Shown: piece after piece, positions 27,645 through 36,074 of the stretch
Numbering within the stretch: position 1 is the stretch's first letter
Layout: every line of letters starts with the position of its first letter
Assembly (NCBI RefSeq): GCF_005280585.1
Contig: NZ_SZVO01000007.1
Coordinates: 124,001 to 188,000 of the forward strand
Direction of reading: 5' to 3'
DNA: 64,000 nt
From: Dyadobacter frigoris
Lineage (GTDB): Bacteria; Bacteroidota; Bacteroidia; Cytophagales; Spirosomataceae
Translations under genes and position numbers: made by a program
Notes under the pieces: model-generated
Told to the model about the DNA's origin: nothing
Databases searched by the model: none
The model's input: the letters and a program-made list of their open reading frames with translations, nothing else

Positions 27645-27702
27645 TATTAATTGTATTTTTGTTTAACACCCGAATCCTTTTTGCACTAAAAAATTATATA
27701 AT

Positions 27703-28152
27703 ATGAAATCTGTTCGTTTCATAACACTGGCTCTGCTGCTTACTTCTTTATTCGCATTTACACCTGTGTCCGCTCCGGCAAAACTGACCTGGGAAACTTT
27801 GCGTGATGTAACATTTAAAAAGAAATGGTACGCGGAGGAATCAATTTACATGCTGCATCCGACTTTTGGTCCAAGTGTACAAAAATTGAAAAATCAGCCC
27901 GTAACCATTACAGGTTATATTCTTCCTGTTGATCTGGATGCGAATTTGTATGTTTTATCTGCATTCCCATTCAGCGCCTGTTTTTTCTGCGGAGGAGCCG
28001 GACCGGAAACTGTTATGACATTGAATTTCAAAAAAGGTACAAGAAAATTCAAAACGGACGAAAGGTTGACTTTTCAGGGAACGCTGCAACTAAACGCCGA
28101 CGATATTTACAAGATGAATTATATTCTGGATGGTGCTGAAATAGTTGACTAA
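27703..28152 (+). CDS. Exported CxxCGG protein, DUF3299-like
   Basis: The 149-residue protein has a signal peptide ending near PVSAPA, then a small OB-like domain with VTITGYILPVDLDANLYVLS and the cysteine motif SACFFCGGAGPETVM, ending in NYILDGAEIVD. This is similar in build to DUF3299 proteins, which in other bacteria sit beside ABC genes of zinc-responsive clusters (from memory). The two cysteines may bind metal. It follows the permease after 58 bp and is likely in the same operon. Confidence 0.72.
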   Translation: MKSVRFITLALLLTSLFAFTPVSAPAKLTWETLRDVTFKKKWYAEESIYMLHPTFGPSVQKLKNQPVTITGYILPVDLDANLYVLSAFPFSACFFCGGAGPETVMTLNFKKGTRKFKTDERLTFQGTLQLNADDIYKMNYILDGAEIVD

Positions 28153-28159
28153 TACGATT

Positions 28160-28723
28160 ATGAGCATAGGCAATAATCCATTGATACTCAATCCATGTTA
28201 TAAGGCTTCCGACCTGCAAAAATTGCCGGATGGCCCTCCGTACTATGAACTTATCAGTGGAAATTTATCTATGTCTCCATCGCCAACTTATCAACATCAA
28301 CGCATATTGCGTGAGATCTTTTTTGCGCTGCACAAGTTTGTAAACGAAAACAATCTGGGAGAAGTACTATGCGCTCCACTGGATGTCGAATTTGATGACA
28401 TGAATGTGTATCAACCGGATATTTTCTTTATCTCCAAAACTAATTCAGGAATAATAAAAGACTCCAGAATTACTGGCGCACCAGACCTAGGTATAGAAAT
28501 TCTGTTTGGCAATAAATATCATGATCTCAATACCAAACGCTATTCTTACGAAATTTTTGGTGTACGGGAATTTTGGCTGGTTGATCCCCAGGAAAAGACA
28601 GTTGAAATTTTAGAAAACCTGGATATGGAATTTCTTCGGTTTTCTTATGCAAAACACGAGGGAATTGTAAAATCTAAAATTTTGAATGGCTTTTCAATTG
28701 AAATAAATGACTTGCTTGGGTAA
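28160..28723 (+). CDS. Uma2 family (DUF820) PD-(D/E)XK-type protein
   Basis: The 187-residue protein has the Uma2 pattern: YELISGNLSMSPSPTYQHQRI, CAPLDVEFDDMNVYQPDIFFIS, then PDLGIEILFGNKYHDLNTKRYSYEIFGVREFWLVDPQEK. The Asp in QPDIFF, the Glu in GIEIL and the Lys in NTKRY fit the nuclease-like core. These proteins are abundant in some phyla; their role is not established. ATG 28160 begins 7 bp after the previous stop; the longer frame relies on TTG. The gene ends one base before the convergent nuoH stop. Confidence 0.8.
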   Translation: MSIGNNPLILNPCYKASDLQKLPDGPPYYELISGNLSMSPSPTYQHQRILREIFFALHKFVNENNLGEVLCAPLDVEFDDMNVYQPDIFFISKTNSGIIKDSRITGAPDLGIEILFGNKYHDLNTKRYSYEIFGVREFWLVDPQEKTVEILENLDMEFLRFSYAKHEGIVKSKILNGFSIEINDLLG

Positions 28724-28724
28724 T

Positions 28725-29810
28725 TCAAATCCCCAACAATCTCCAGACTCCGGAAATAAAGAATAAAACCAATCCAACCGGAGTCAACACTTTCCAGCCC
28801 AAATACATTAATTGGTCAACGCGTAGACGTGGGAGTGTCCAGCGCGCCCACATTTGTACGAGAATTCCCATCAATGCTTTTCCTAGCAACCAGAAAGCAC
28901 CGGTTAAGTAACCAAACCAGGTTCCGGGTTCGCCACTTGTCCAGTCGGCCAGTTTTATCGGACCAATATTCGGAAAAGGAGTGTTCCAGCTTCCAAGAAA
29001 AAGAATAGCTCCAAGGAGCGAAACAAGCAGCATCATACCATATTCAGATAACATGAACAATGCCCAGCGCATACCTGAATATTCGGTATGAAAGCCCGCT
29101 ACCAATTCAGATTCTCCTTCTGGTAAATCAAATGGAGCGCGGTTACATTCGGCGAGTGAAGCAATGAAAAAGATAACGTAAGCCAGAAGTAAAAAAGGAT
29201 TTCTGATAATGTTCCAGGATAGAAATCCGCCCACTGCCGTTACATCAATACCAAATCTTCTCATGCCAAAAAGGTAAACGGTTTCTCCCGAATAAATTCC
29301 CTGTTGAAAACTGATGATCTGCAAATCAAGCGTCTGGGACAACATAACTACACAAAGAATAGATAATCCCAGCGGCACTTCATAAGAAATAATTTGTGCC
29401 ACAGCACGCATGGCACCATACAAAGCAAATTTATTATTGGAACCCCAACCAGCCATTAAAAGACCGATTACATCCACTGAAACAATTGTCAACAAAAAGA
29501 AAACACCCACGGCAGCACCCGAACCTGCGAGATCAGGAGCTAGCGGAACTACTGCAAAACCAGTAAAAACGGATGCAAAAATTACAATAGGTGCAATTAA
29601 AAAAAGTCTGCGATCCGCCGCTTTCGGTACAATATCTTCTTTTTGAAGTAATTTCAAAAGATCAGCAAAAAGCTGTAATAAACCCCATTTTCCAACCTCC
29701 ATTGGCCCCATGCGGTCCTGAATAAAAGCAGAAACTTTACGTTCAAGATATACCCCGACAACCACAAAGCCGGGAACAATTGCAAGAAATATCAGAAGTG
29801 TTATAGGCAT
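28725..29810 (-). CDS. nuoH: NADH-quinone oxidoreductase subunit H
   Basis: The 361-residue membrane protein has about eight helices and the NuoH marks ERKVSAFIQDRMGPMEVGKWGLLQ, FADLLKLLQKED and AECNRAPFDLPEGESELVAGFHTEY. It forms part of the quinone-binding site and proton path of respiratory complex I. No other nuo gene is next to it, so the subunit is encoded away from the rest. ATG 29810 starts MPITLLIF; the longer frame needs TTG. Confidence 0.93.
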   Translation of the reverse strand: MPITLLIFLAIVPGFVVVGVYLERKVSAFIQDRMGPMEVGKWGLLQLFADLLKLLQKEDIVPKAADRRLFLIAPIVIFASVFTGFAVVPLAPDLAGSGAAVGVFFLLTIVSVDVIGLLMAGWGSNNKFALYGAMRAVAQIISYEVPLGLSILCVVMLSQTLDLQIISFQQGIYSGETVYLFGMRRFGIDVTAVGGFLSWNIIRNPFLLLAYVIFFIASLAECNRAPFDLPEGESELVAGFHTEYSGMRWALFMLSEYGMMLLVSLLGAILFLGSWNTPFPNIGPIKLADWTSGEPGTWFGYLTGAFWLLGKALMGILVQMWARWTLPRLRVDQLMYLGWKVLTPVGLVLFFISGVWRLLGI

Positions 29811-29873
29811 TATTTTAGTTGAAAGCGGCCGCCGCGCGGTTGAGAGTTGAGATGGCAAAAGTAAGCAAAAAAG

Positions 29874-30890
29874 TTACTCCTCCTCATCCTTTTGCCCTTT
29901 ATAACCGGAAGCTTGCAGGAGATTGGCCGCATTGTCATTTTTCATAAGCTCTGGTAACGTAACATTTGGATTTTCGGCCATGTACCGGCTAACGATCCGC
30001 CAGCCTATCCAACGCCCAATTCCGCCTGGGACTTCATTACCAATTTCTGTTGTAAACGGCCGCTCGCCTATGAATTTCTGTTTTTTCAGATCGGTATTTT
30101 CGTACAATAATTTATTTGATACAAAAAACGACCAGATAGCTTCCTGACTATTATATGTTCTTGCCAAACTTTCTTCGGAATAGCCCAAAATCAGACTATC
30201 AGGAGCATTTGGCATGACCTGTTTTACGAATTCATATCCTTTTCCATAACCAATCATATCCGCCAAAAGCGTACGATCGGATGCATTGACATGATTGTAT
30301 TTATTTGACATAAAGAAAATAATCGAAGGAACGATGTATTCTTTTTGGTAACGTTTCAACTGATAATCGTACACATCAGGACGATACATTGCTTTTGGTC
30401 CGCCAAAATAATCCAAGCCGATAACAATTAGAGAATCAGAAATATACAGATCGTTTCCTGCAAAACCGGTCACCATAAATTTCACTTCCGGGGCTTTAAA
30501 CTGCGGATAAAATTTTGCGATTTGTCCAAAAGCTTCTTTTAATGGATTGATTACAGAAACATTTCTATCGCCGATGATTGAATCCAGCTGTATCTTGAAT
30601 GCTCTAAAATCTTTATTTTGCAGAATCTGAAAAAGATGAGCAGGCAATTCAGCTTTTGCCACAGGCGCATCGGTGAAGTACCATTCGGATAAATAGGGGT
30701 GCTTGTCCAGAAAACTTTGTACGTCTTGTACCGTTTTACAGGCAAACAATTCTTCATCCAGATTTTCAGTGCGTACCGTAACTTGCAACAAACCGGAATC
30801 AGAAACCGGTTCTTTTTTACTATTCGTTTTACAAGATGAAAACCCTAATGCCAGGCAGCCGACAATGATTAAAGTGCGTATATAAAACAT
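29874..30890 (-). CDS. gldB: Gliding motility lipoprotein GldB
   Basis: The protein has about 338 residues with a lipoprotein signal ending LGFSSC. It shows GldB features: an early LDEELFACKTVQDVQSFLDKHP, then YISDSLIVIGLDYFGG and a predatory-peptidase-like SNKYNHVNASDRTLLADMIGYGK. GldB is needed for gliding and type IX secretion in Bacteroidota, acting at the envelope. An earlier ATG at 30911 overlaps the ATG of the divergent gene (shared TCATGA); ATG 30890 gives the shorter, more usual signal and is preferred, not proven. Confidence 0.85.
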   Translation of the reverse strand: MFYIRTLIIVGCLALGFSSCKTNSKKEPVSDSGLLQVTVRTENLDEELFACKTVQDVQSFLDKHPYLSEWYFTDAPVAKAELPAHLFQILQNKDFRAFKIQLDSIIGDRNVSVINPLKEAFGQIAKFYPQFKAPEVKFMVTGFAGNDLYISDSLIVIGLDYFGGPKAMYRPDVYDYQLKRYQKEYIVPSIIFFMSNKYNHVNASDRTLLADMIGYGKGYEFVKQVMPNAPDSLILGYSEESLARTYNSQEAIWSFFVSNKLLYENTDLKKQKFIGERPFTTEIGNEVPGGIGRWIGWRIVSRYMAENPNVTLPELMKNDNAANLLQASGYKGQKDEEE

Positions 30891-30909
30891 TCGGAAGAAA
30901 CGAATTATC

Positions 30910-31776
30910 ATGATTGATCAAAATACAAAAATAGAAAAAAAACGGATAAGCATCTTAGGCTGCGGATGGCTCGGCTTTCCCTTAGCTCAACGTTTGCTAG
31001 GTGACGATATTTCATCACAGGTGAAAGGAAGCACAACTTCTGCGGATAAAATTGAAAAATTTAAAGAATCGGGAATAGAGGGATTTTTGTTTAATCTGAA
31101 TCCGGAAATTTCAGGGAATGATGATGAGATAAAGTCATTTTTTGACTGCGATACTTTAATAATTTCCATTCCTCCAAGATTATCAAAAAACGAACCGGAC
31201 TTTCATCCGAGACAAGTTCAATCCGTAATTGACCACATAAAAAATTCTCCGGTTAAAGAGATTTTATACATTAGTTCGACCAGCATTTATCCTGATTTGA
31301 ACCGGATTGTTGTAGAAAACGATGTTATTTCACCCGAACAATCTCCGTCCCCGGTGATGGTTGAAGCTGAAAATCTGTTGATTAGTCTCCGGGGCAAAAG
31401 AAGTGTTTCAATATTACGTCACGGAGGATTATTGGGTTATAACCGTATTCCCGGGAAATATGTGAAGGGACAAAAAAATATGACAACCGGCTCAATACCT
31501 GTTAATTATATCCATCCCGATGATTCAGTTGGAATTATTGTTTCTATTTTACAAAAAGGCGTGGTCAACGAAACTTTCAATATTGTTGCTCCATTACATC
31601 CAACCAGAAGGGAAATTTATCTTAAATCATGCGCTCAATTTGGTTGGGAATCTCCGACATTTCAGGAACCTGAAATTAAACCGGATTTTAAAATTATTTC
31701 GGCCGAAAGGTTGAATTCATTTTATGAATATGAGTTTAAATTTCCGGATCCTTTGCAGTTTTATTATGAAGAATAA
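30910..31776 (+). CDS. NAD(P)-binding SDR-like protein, YeeZ type
   Basis: The 288-residue protein has an N-terminal Rossmann motif ISILGCGWLGFPLAQRLL, a serine-rich ILYISSTSIYPD stretch and NYIHPDDSVGIIVSIL. This pattern matches YeeZ-like atypical short-chain dehydrogenase/epimerase proteins, whose substrate is not known. It has no alternative start, so its ATG at 30910 nearly abuts gldB on the other strand. Its promoter must lie within gldB sequence or be very short. Confidence 0.75.
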   Translation: MIDQNTKIEKKRISILGCGWLGFPLAQRLLGDDISSQVKGSTTSADKIEKFKESGIEGFLFNLNPEISGNDDEIKSFFDCDTLIISIPPRLSKNEPDFHPRQVQSVIDHIKNSPVKEILYISSTSIYPDLNRIVVENDVISPEQSPSPVMVEAENLLISLRGKRSVSILRHGGLLGYNRIPGKYVKGQKNMTTGSIPVNYIHPDDSVGIIVSILQKGVVNETFNIVAPLHPTRREIYLKSCAQFGWESPTFQEPEIKPDFKIISAERLNSFYEYEFKFPDPLQFYYEE

Positions 31777-31803
31777 ATAAACGAAAGCAACTCGTTTTTT
31801 AAT

Positions 31804-31836
31804 AAAAAATCCATGAGAAAGCCTCACGGATTTTTT
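31804..31836. terminator. Terminator between the SDR-like and TlpA-like genes
   Basis: AAAAAATCC-TGAG pairs with CTCA-GGATTTTTT (one mismatch) around a short loop, with A and T tracts on both sides. It suits both convergent genes. Confidence 0.75.
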
Positions 31837-31861
31837 ATTAAATCAAATATTTTCTATTCAA

Positions 31862-33013
31862 TTACTGCATTCCCAAAAGCTCTGTCAATTTAGCTTCCAA
31901 AGCTGGTCCACGAAGATTTTTTGCAATAACTTTTCCTTCTTTGTCTAATAAATAAGTCTGCGGAATTGCACTTACACCATATGTCTGAGCTACCACCGAA
32001 TTCCAGAATTTCAGGTCTGAACCATGAATCCAGGTCAGATTATCCTTTTTGATTGCCGCTTTCCAGGCATTTGCTTCTTTGTCAAGCGACACGCCATAAA
32101 TATCGAAACCCTTACTTTTAAACTTGTCATACATACGAACCACATTCGGGTTTTCCATACGACAAGGGCCACACCATGATGCCCAGAAATCAATTAAAAC
32201 AAATTTCCCACGAAGAGAAGAAAGTGTGACTGGTTTTCCCTCCGGATCATTTAAAGTAAAATCCGGAGCTTCATCTCCAACTGAAATCCCCTTGATCCGC
32301 TTAATCTGGCCAATAAATGCTTCTGCAAGTTTTGGCGTTGGTTTTACACTTTCAAACCTTTTCGCTACTTCCTGTAACATAGGAAGATCAGTTTCGGGAT
32401 TTAAAAAGTTGTTTGCAGCAAAAATAGCAACCAGTGATGTACCCATTTCAGGAATCAAAGCCTTGATTTTAGTTACCTGTTCCAGCTCCGCTCCCTGATA
32501 TGCTTTCTGAATTTCCTGAATTTTCTTTGTATCCTTTTTTGCTTCGGCTTTGGCATATTCATCATTCCAGACAGCCACTTTTGAAACCATACTACGGTTT
32601 ATATCCACCAGTTTGGCGTAGTAGTCCATATTTTTTGAACCGGTAATTTCTACTTTACCAGGATTTCCTTTGCTATCTTTATCAAATCCGTCCGCAACAA
32701 TATTGAACGTTTCACCACCTTCCGAAAGCAAAACTATCTTCTGGCGATCGGCAATGTTCAGCAAATAGAAACTGCCACCATCTTTTTCCAATCCTTTAAT
32801 CGTAAAAGATCCGTCTGCAGACATTTTTGCCGAATCCAGTTTTATAGCCGTTCCGGTTACCAAAGATTGACTTAACAAAACTTTTTCGCCTGCTGAGCCA
32901 TTTTTAATTTTGCCGTTGATCGTAAAACTTTTAGGAGATATCTGGGCCATTACGGAGACACCCGTTAAGGCCAATCCTAAAACAAACAAGTCGGTTTTAA
33001 TGCGTTTCTTCAT
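31862..33013 (-). CDS. Exported thiol-disulfide oxidoreductase, DUF4369 plus TlpA-like thioredoxin
   Basis: The 383-residue protein has a signal peptide ending VSVMAQ, an N-terminal DUF4369 domain (about 25-120; FTINGKIKNGSAGEKVLLSQ) and a helical linker. A C-terminal TlpA/AhpC-like thioredoxin domain (about 245-383) has the active site WASWCGPCRME. It likely keeps cysteines of envelope proteins reduced. ATG 33013 gives the signal; the longer frame needs TTG. It lies 39 bp after gatB in the same direction. Confidence 0.87.
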   Translation of the reverse strand: MKKRIKTDLFVLGLALTGVSVMAQISPKSFTINGKIKNGSAGEKVLLSQSLVTGTAIKLDSAKMSADGSFTIKGLEKDGGSFYLLNIADRQKIVLLSEGGETFNIVADGFDKDSKGNPGKVEITGSKNMDYYAKLVDINRSMVSKVAVWNDEYAKAEAKKDTKKIQEIQKAYQGAELEQVTKIKALIPEMGTSLVAIFAANNFLNPETDLPMLQEVAKRFESVKPTPKLAEAFIGQIKRIKGISVGDEAPDFTLNDPEGKPVTLSSLRGKFVLIDFWASWCGPCRMENPNVVRMYDKFKSKGFDIYGVSLDKEANAWKAAIKKDNLTWIHGSDLKFWNSVVAQTYGVSAIPQTYLLDKEGKVIAKNLRGPALEAKLTELLGMQ

Positions 33014-33052
33014 AATTTCCTTTGCAATATTCTCCAATGTAAAGTGTACAGA

Positions 33053-34546
33053 TTACAATTTCTCCGCCAGCAACTGGTTAACCATTTTCGGATCAGCCGC
33101 TCCATTCGATTTTTTCATGATCTCTCCTACGAATAATCCTAATAAACCTTTTTTACCTTTCCGGTAAGCCTCAACCTTATCTGGCATCGATGCAATAACC
33201 TCATCTACCAACGATTCCAACTCATTTGTATTGCTGTTTTGCAGCCAGTTATTTGTTGTCGCGATCTCTTTTGGCGAACGTTCGGGCTCATTTAAAAGAA
33301 TCGGAAATATTTTTTGTGTCGCAATAGAATTGCTGATCACATTGGTTTCTGTCAACTCGATCAATTCAGCCAGGATCTGTGCTGAAATCGGGAAAGATTC
33401 AATGTTTCCGTCATGCTCATTCACATAGGATTTCACAGAACCCATCAGCCAGTTTGATACTGCTTTGTAAGCGAATGTTTTCGCACAAACGGCCTCAAAA
33501 TACTCTGCCATTTCTTTGGTATCCGTCAAAACCAGCGCATCATAAACAGGAATGCCATAAACCGTTGTGAATTTCTCACGTAAGGCTTGTGGCAAAGCCG
33601 GCATCGCTTCCGTAATATCGCTTAACCACTGCTCCGAAATAACAACAGGACTTAAATCCGGATCCGGGAAATAACGATAATCATTCATCGTTTCCTTCAC
33701 ACGCATACCGTAGGTTTTTCCGCTGTCCACGTCAAACATCCTGGTTTCCTGCTGAATCGTTTCACCGTTTTCAAGCATCGAAATTTGTCTGCGTGTTTCA
33801 AAATTGATCGCCCGCATCATATTCCGGATCGAGTTCATATTTTTAACCTCAACCTTCGTTCCAAGTTTCGTTTCGCCTTTTTTTCGAAGAGAAACATTGA
33901 CATCACAACGTAGCGATCCCTCTTCCATATTTCCATCGCTGATATCCAGATAACGTACTAAACGGCGAATTTCCGTCACAAAAGCTCCTGTTTCTTCTGC
34001 TGATCTTAAATCAGGCTCGGAAACCATTTCTACCAGTGGAGTTCCTGCACGGTTATAATCCAGTAAAGTATCGGTATCACTTCCATCATGAACCGATTTC
34101 CCGGCATCTTCTTCTAAATGAATATGATGAAAACGAATATATTTTTCGTACAATTTCCCATCATTTCCCTTTACAGAAATCATAATCCCGCCATTTTCAC
34201 AGATCGGCTTTTTATCCTGGGAAATCTGATACCCTTTTGGAAGATCCGGATAGAAGTAATTTTTTCTATCAAAAATAGTACGTCTGCTAATAGAACAGCC
34301 CAAAGCCAGTCCCATTCGAACTGCGTATTCAACTGCTTTTTTATTCAGTTTGGGTAAAGTCCCCGGCAATGCCAGTGTCAATGGCCCTATATTAGTATTC
34401 GGTTCTGCACCAAAACGGTTCAGGTCTTGAGCGAATAACTTCGATTCTGTTAATAGCTGGCAGTGCACTTCAAGGCCAATTACCGTTTCATAGGTGGCAA
34501 TAAGTTCTTCGGTCAGCTCCGTTGGATTCAGTATGCTTTCAGTCAT
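33053..34546 (-). CDS. gatB: Asp-tRNA(Asn)/Glu-tRNA(Gln) amidotransferase subunit B
   Basis: The 497-residue protein shows GatB hallmarks: YETVIGLEVHCQLLTESKLF, GALPGTLP-like text (LALPGTLPKLN), FDRKNYFYPDLPKGYQISQ, DYNRAGTPLVEMVSEPDL and RCDVNVSLR, with a C-terminal YqeY-like helical tail. With GatA and GatC it converts misacylated Glu-tRNA(Gln) or Asp-tRNA(Asn). gatA and gatC are not nearby. The ATG at 34546 lies 21 bases from a -7 promoter element. Confidence 0.95.
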   Translation of the reverse strand: MTESILNPTELTEELIATYETVIGLEVHCQLLTESKLFAQDLNRFGAEPNTNIGPLTLALPGTLPKLNKKAVEYAVRMGLALGCSISRRTIFDRKNYFYPDLPKGYQISQDKKPICENGGIMISVKGNDGKLYEKYIRFHHIHLEEDAGKSVHDGSDTDTLLDYNRAGTPLVEMVSEPDLRSAEETGAFVTEIRRLVRYLDISDGNMEEGSLRCDVNVSLRKKGETKLGTKVEVKNMNSIRNMMRAINFETRRQISMLENGETIQQETRMFDVDSGKTYGMRVKETMNDYRYFPDPDLSPVVISEQWLSDITEAMPALPQALREKFTTVYGIPVYDALVLTDTKEMAEYFEAVCAKTFAYKAVSNWLMGSVKSYVNEHDGNIESFPISAQILAELIELTETNVISNSIATQKIFPILLNEPERSPKEIATTNNWLQNSNTNELESLVDEVIASMPDKVEAYRKGKKGLLGLFVGEIMKKSNGAADPKMVNQLLAEKL

Positions 34547-34566
34547 ATTGGTTAAAAATTCTTTAG

Positions 34567-34574
34567 CAAAGATA
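34567..34574 (-). promoter_or_regulatory. Candidate -7 promoter element for gatB
   Basis: On the minus strand TATCTTTG matches TAnnTTTG exactly and lies 21-28 bases before the gatB ATG. A terminator immediately upstream separates it from the cytochrome gene. Confidence 0.5.
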
Positions 34575-34578
34575 CAAA

Positions 34579-34612
34579 AACGGGTCGTCCACCATATGAA
34601 CGACCCGTTTTT
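34579..34612 (-). terminator. Terminator of the cytochrome c gene
   Basis: A GC-rich stem (AACGGGTCG with CGACCCGTT) around a 13-base loop is followed by T runs on both sides. Confidence 0.85.
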
Positions 34613-34638
34613 TCTATAATAAACTGCGTCAAATCAAC

Positions 34639-35202
34639 TTATAACGAGTTAATCCAGTTAGCAATCACAGCAATATCTGCTTTTGGAACGTGTGCCATTG
34701 GAGCCATTGGAGGGAAACCAGGCCAATGTTCAGGTTTTGGAGCATGAACCAACTCAACAATTTGATCAACTGTATATTTCTTTTTGGCAACTTCCGCGTA
34801 AGGAGGGCCGATAATTTTATCGTAAGGATTGTGACATGCCAAACATGCATGTTTGTTCAACAATGCTGATACGTCAGCAGGTACTGGCTTGCGTTTTGGT
34901 TTTGCCTCAGCAGCAGGTTCCGCAGCCGCAGGTGTTGCACCTTCAGCAGCTGGTGCAGCCTTGGCTGTGTCAGATTTTGGTGCAGGTGCAGCAGCAGCCT
35001 GAGTTTTTTCAGGTGCAGGTGTATCTCTTTTTTCAGCCTGAAGAACTGTTAATGCAGTTGCTTCACGAGCCTTACTACCAGAGCCATAAAAGGTATCATA
35101 CTTGGCTTTGTCGTCAGCCGAAGAACAGCCGATCCAGATTGAGGCAGCTATGGCAATTGTTGCCAGAGAAGTAAATTTTTTAAGTGCCATTTTTTTTAAC
35201 AT
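34639..35202 (-). CDS. Class I c-type cytochrome lipoprotein
   Basis: The 187-residue protein has a lipoprotein signal ending IWIGC. A long Ala/Pro/Lys/Glu-rich linker follows (about 55-105), then a C-terminal cytochrome domain with the haem motif CLACH (HACLACHNPYDKIIGPPY) and a distal Met in PPMAPMAHV. It should carry electrons at the envelope while tethered to a membrane. Two ATGs are possible, at 35202 and 35190; both give a signal. It is a single-gene unit ending in a strong terminator. Confidence 0.83.
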   Translation of the reverse strand: MLKKMALKKFTSLATIAIAASIWIGCSSADDKAKYDTFYGSGSKAREATALTVLQAEKRDTPAPEKTQAAAAPAPKSDTAKAAPAAEGATPAAAEPAAEAKPKRKPVPADVSALLNKHACLACHNPYDKIIGPPYAEVAKKKYTVDQIVELVHAPKPEHWPGFPPMAPMAHVPKADIAVIANWINSL

Positions 35203-35418
35203 ATTTAAAGTAATTCCGCCAGATTATCGGTTTCAACGATTAATCACTACACGAAGAAAGCAAGTTTGTCTTAGATTTCCCTATTGTATATTGTAAATCC
35301 TCATATACTGTAAATTTAATATAGGATATAAAAAGCTTATTATCAATCATTTAACCCAAAATCGATAGTTGTAAATTCTTGAAATTTATTATTTATCTAA
35401 ATTTTATTTGAAATATGT

Positions 35419-35450
35419 TTTTTAAATAATATGAAATCTTCTTACTTTTG
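35419..35450 (+). promoter_or_regulatory. Candidate promoter of the rpmG-DUF4295 operon
   Basis: TACTTTTG at 35443-35450 matches the -7 element exactly. A T-rich -33-like patch lies 20 bases upstream at 35419-35422. The leader to rpmG is about 25 bases. Confidence 0.5.
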
Positions 35451-35479
35451 CAGTCCTATTTGTAAAACGATGTAAAGTA

Positions 35480-35662
35480 ATGGCTAAGAAAGGTAATAGA
35501 GTACAGGTTATATTGGAATGCACCGAACAGAAGACTACGGGTGTACCAGGAATGTCACGTTACATAACGACAAAAAATCGGAAAAATACGCCAGGTCGTA
35601 TGGAATTGAAAAAATTCAATTCTTTCCTAAGACGTTATACTCTTCACAAAGAGATTAAGTAA
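35480..35662 (+). CDS. rpmG: 50S ribosomal protein L33
   Basis: The 60-residue basic protein has the L33 form: [17 protein letters not shown], then [19 protein letters not shown]. It lacks the four-cysteine zinc ribbon, keeping only one Cys, so it is of the zinc-free (C-) type. It begins a conserved Bacteroidota set with the DUF4295 gene and ftsY. L28 is encoded elsewhere in this window (62.5 kb) rather than directly before it. Confidence 0.95.
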   Translation: MAKKGNRVQVILECTEQKTTGVPGMSRYITTKNRKNTPGRMELKKFNSFLRRYTLHKEIK

Positions 35663-35755
35663 TTACTTTCAATGTTTGCTGACTGAAAAGTTGGCGATAT
35701 GTCGTAATTACAATAGCATTTAAATTATACAATAACATATTAACTATATACAGAC

Positions 35756-35908
35756 ATGGCAAAGAAAGTAGTTGCTACCCTGAAAAAAGAAGGCGGTAAA
35801 GCATTTGCGAAAGTGATTAAAGCCGTTAAGTCTCCAAAAACAGGAGCCTGGACCTTCAAAGAAGAAATGGTGCCTATCGATGGTGTACAAGGTGCCCTTA
35901 AAAACTAA
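35756..35908 (+). CDS. DUF4295 family small protein (50 aa)
   Basis: This small frame from ATG 35756 to TAA 35908 encodes 50 residues with MAKKVVATLKKEGGKAFAKV and a SPKTGAWTFKEEMVP core. It matches DUF4295, a Bacteroidota-restricted protein found between L33 and FtsY. It is very basic at the start and may bind ribosomal or other RNA; that is inference from charge and context. It lies 93 bp after rpmG and is closed by a terminator at 35957. Confidence 0.88.
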   Translation: MAKKVVATLKKEGGKAFAKVIKAVKSPKTGAWTFKEEMVPIDGVQGALKN

Positions 35909-35956
35909 GGTGAATTTCTCCCTTATGTTTCAAAGGTTTTAATATTAGATTGCCCG

Positions 35957-35980
35957 AAAAGTCCCAAGAGGGACTTTTTT
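35957..35980 (+). terminator. Terminator after the DUF4295 gene
   Basis: AAAAGTCCC pairs with GGGACTTTT around a short loop and continues into T-rich DNA. ftsY can then use its own -7 element downstream. Confidence 0.8.
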
Positions 35981-36025
35981 GTTTTATTTTTGGGTTGTAA
36001 AAACATTCATGCAGAAGTAATATGA

Positions 36026-36033
36026 TACTTTTG
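36026..36033 (+). promoter_or_regulatory. Candidate -7 promoter element for ftsY
   Basis: TACTTTTG matches TAnnTTTG exactly, 41 bases before the ftsY ATG and downstream of the rpmG-operon terminator. No clear -33 element at standard spacing was found. Confidence 0.45.
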
Positions 36034-36074
36034 GCATACTAACAAAATTAGATTTTTAACCTATACATCAGACT

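Noticed and set aside
34836..35174. 112-residue plus-strand frame rich in Gln, Leu and Val
   Set aside because: It is the complement of the Ala/Pro-rich linker in the cytochrome gene, not an independent protein.
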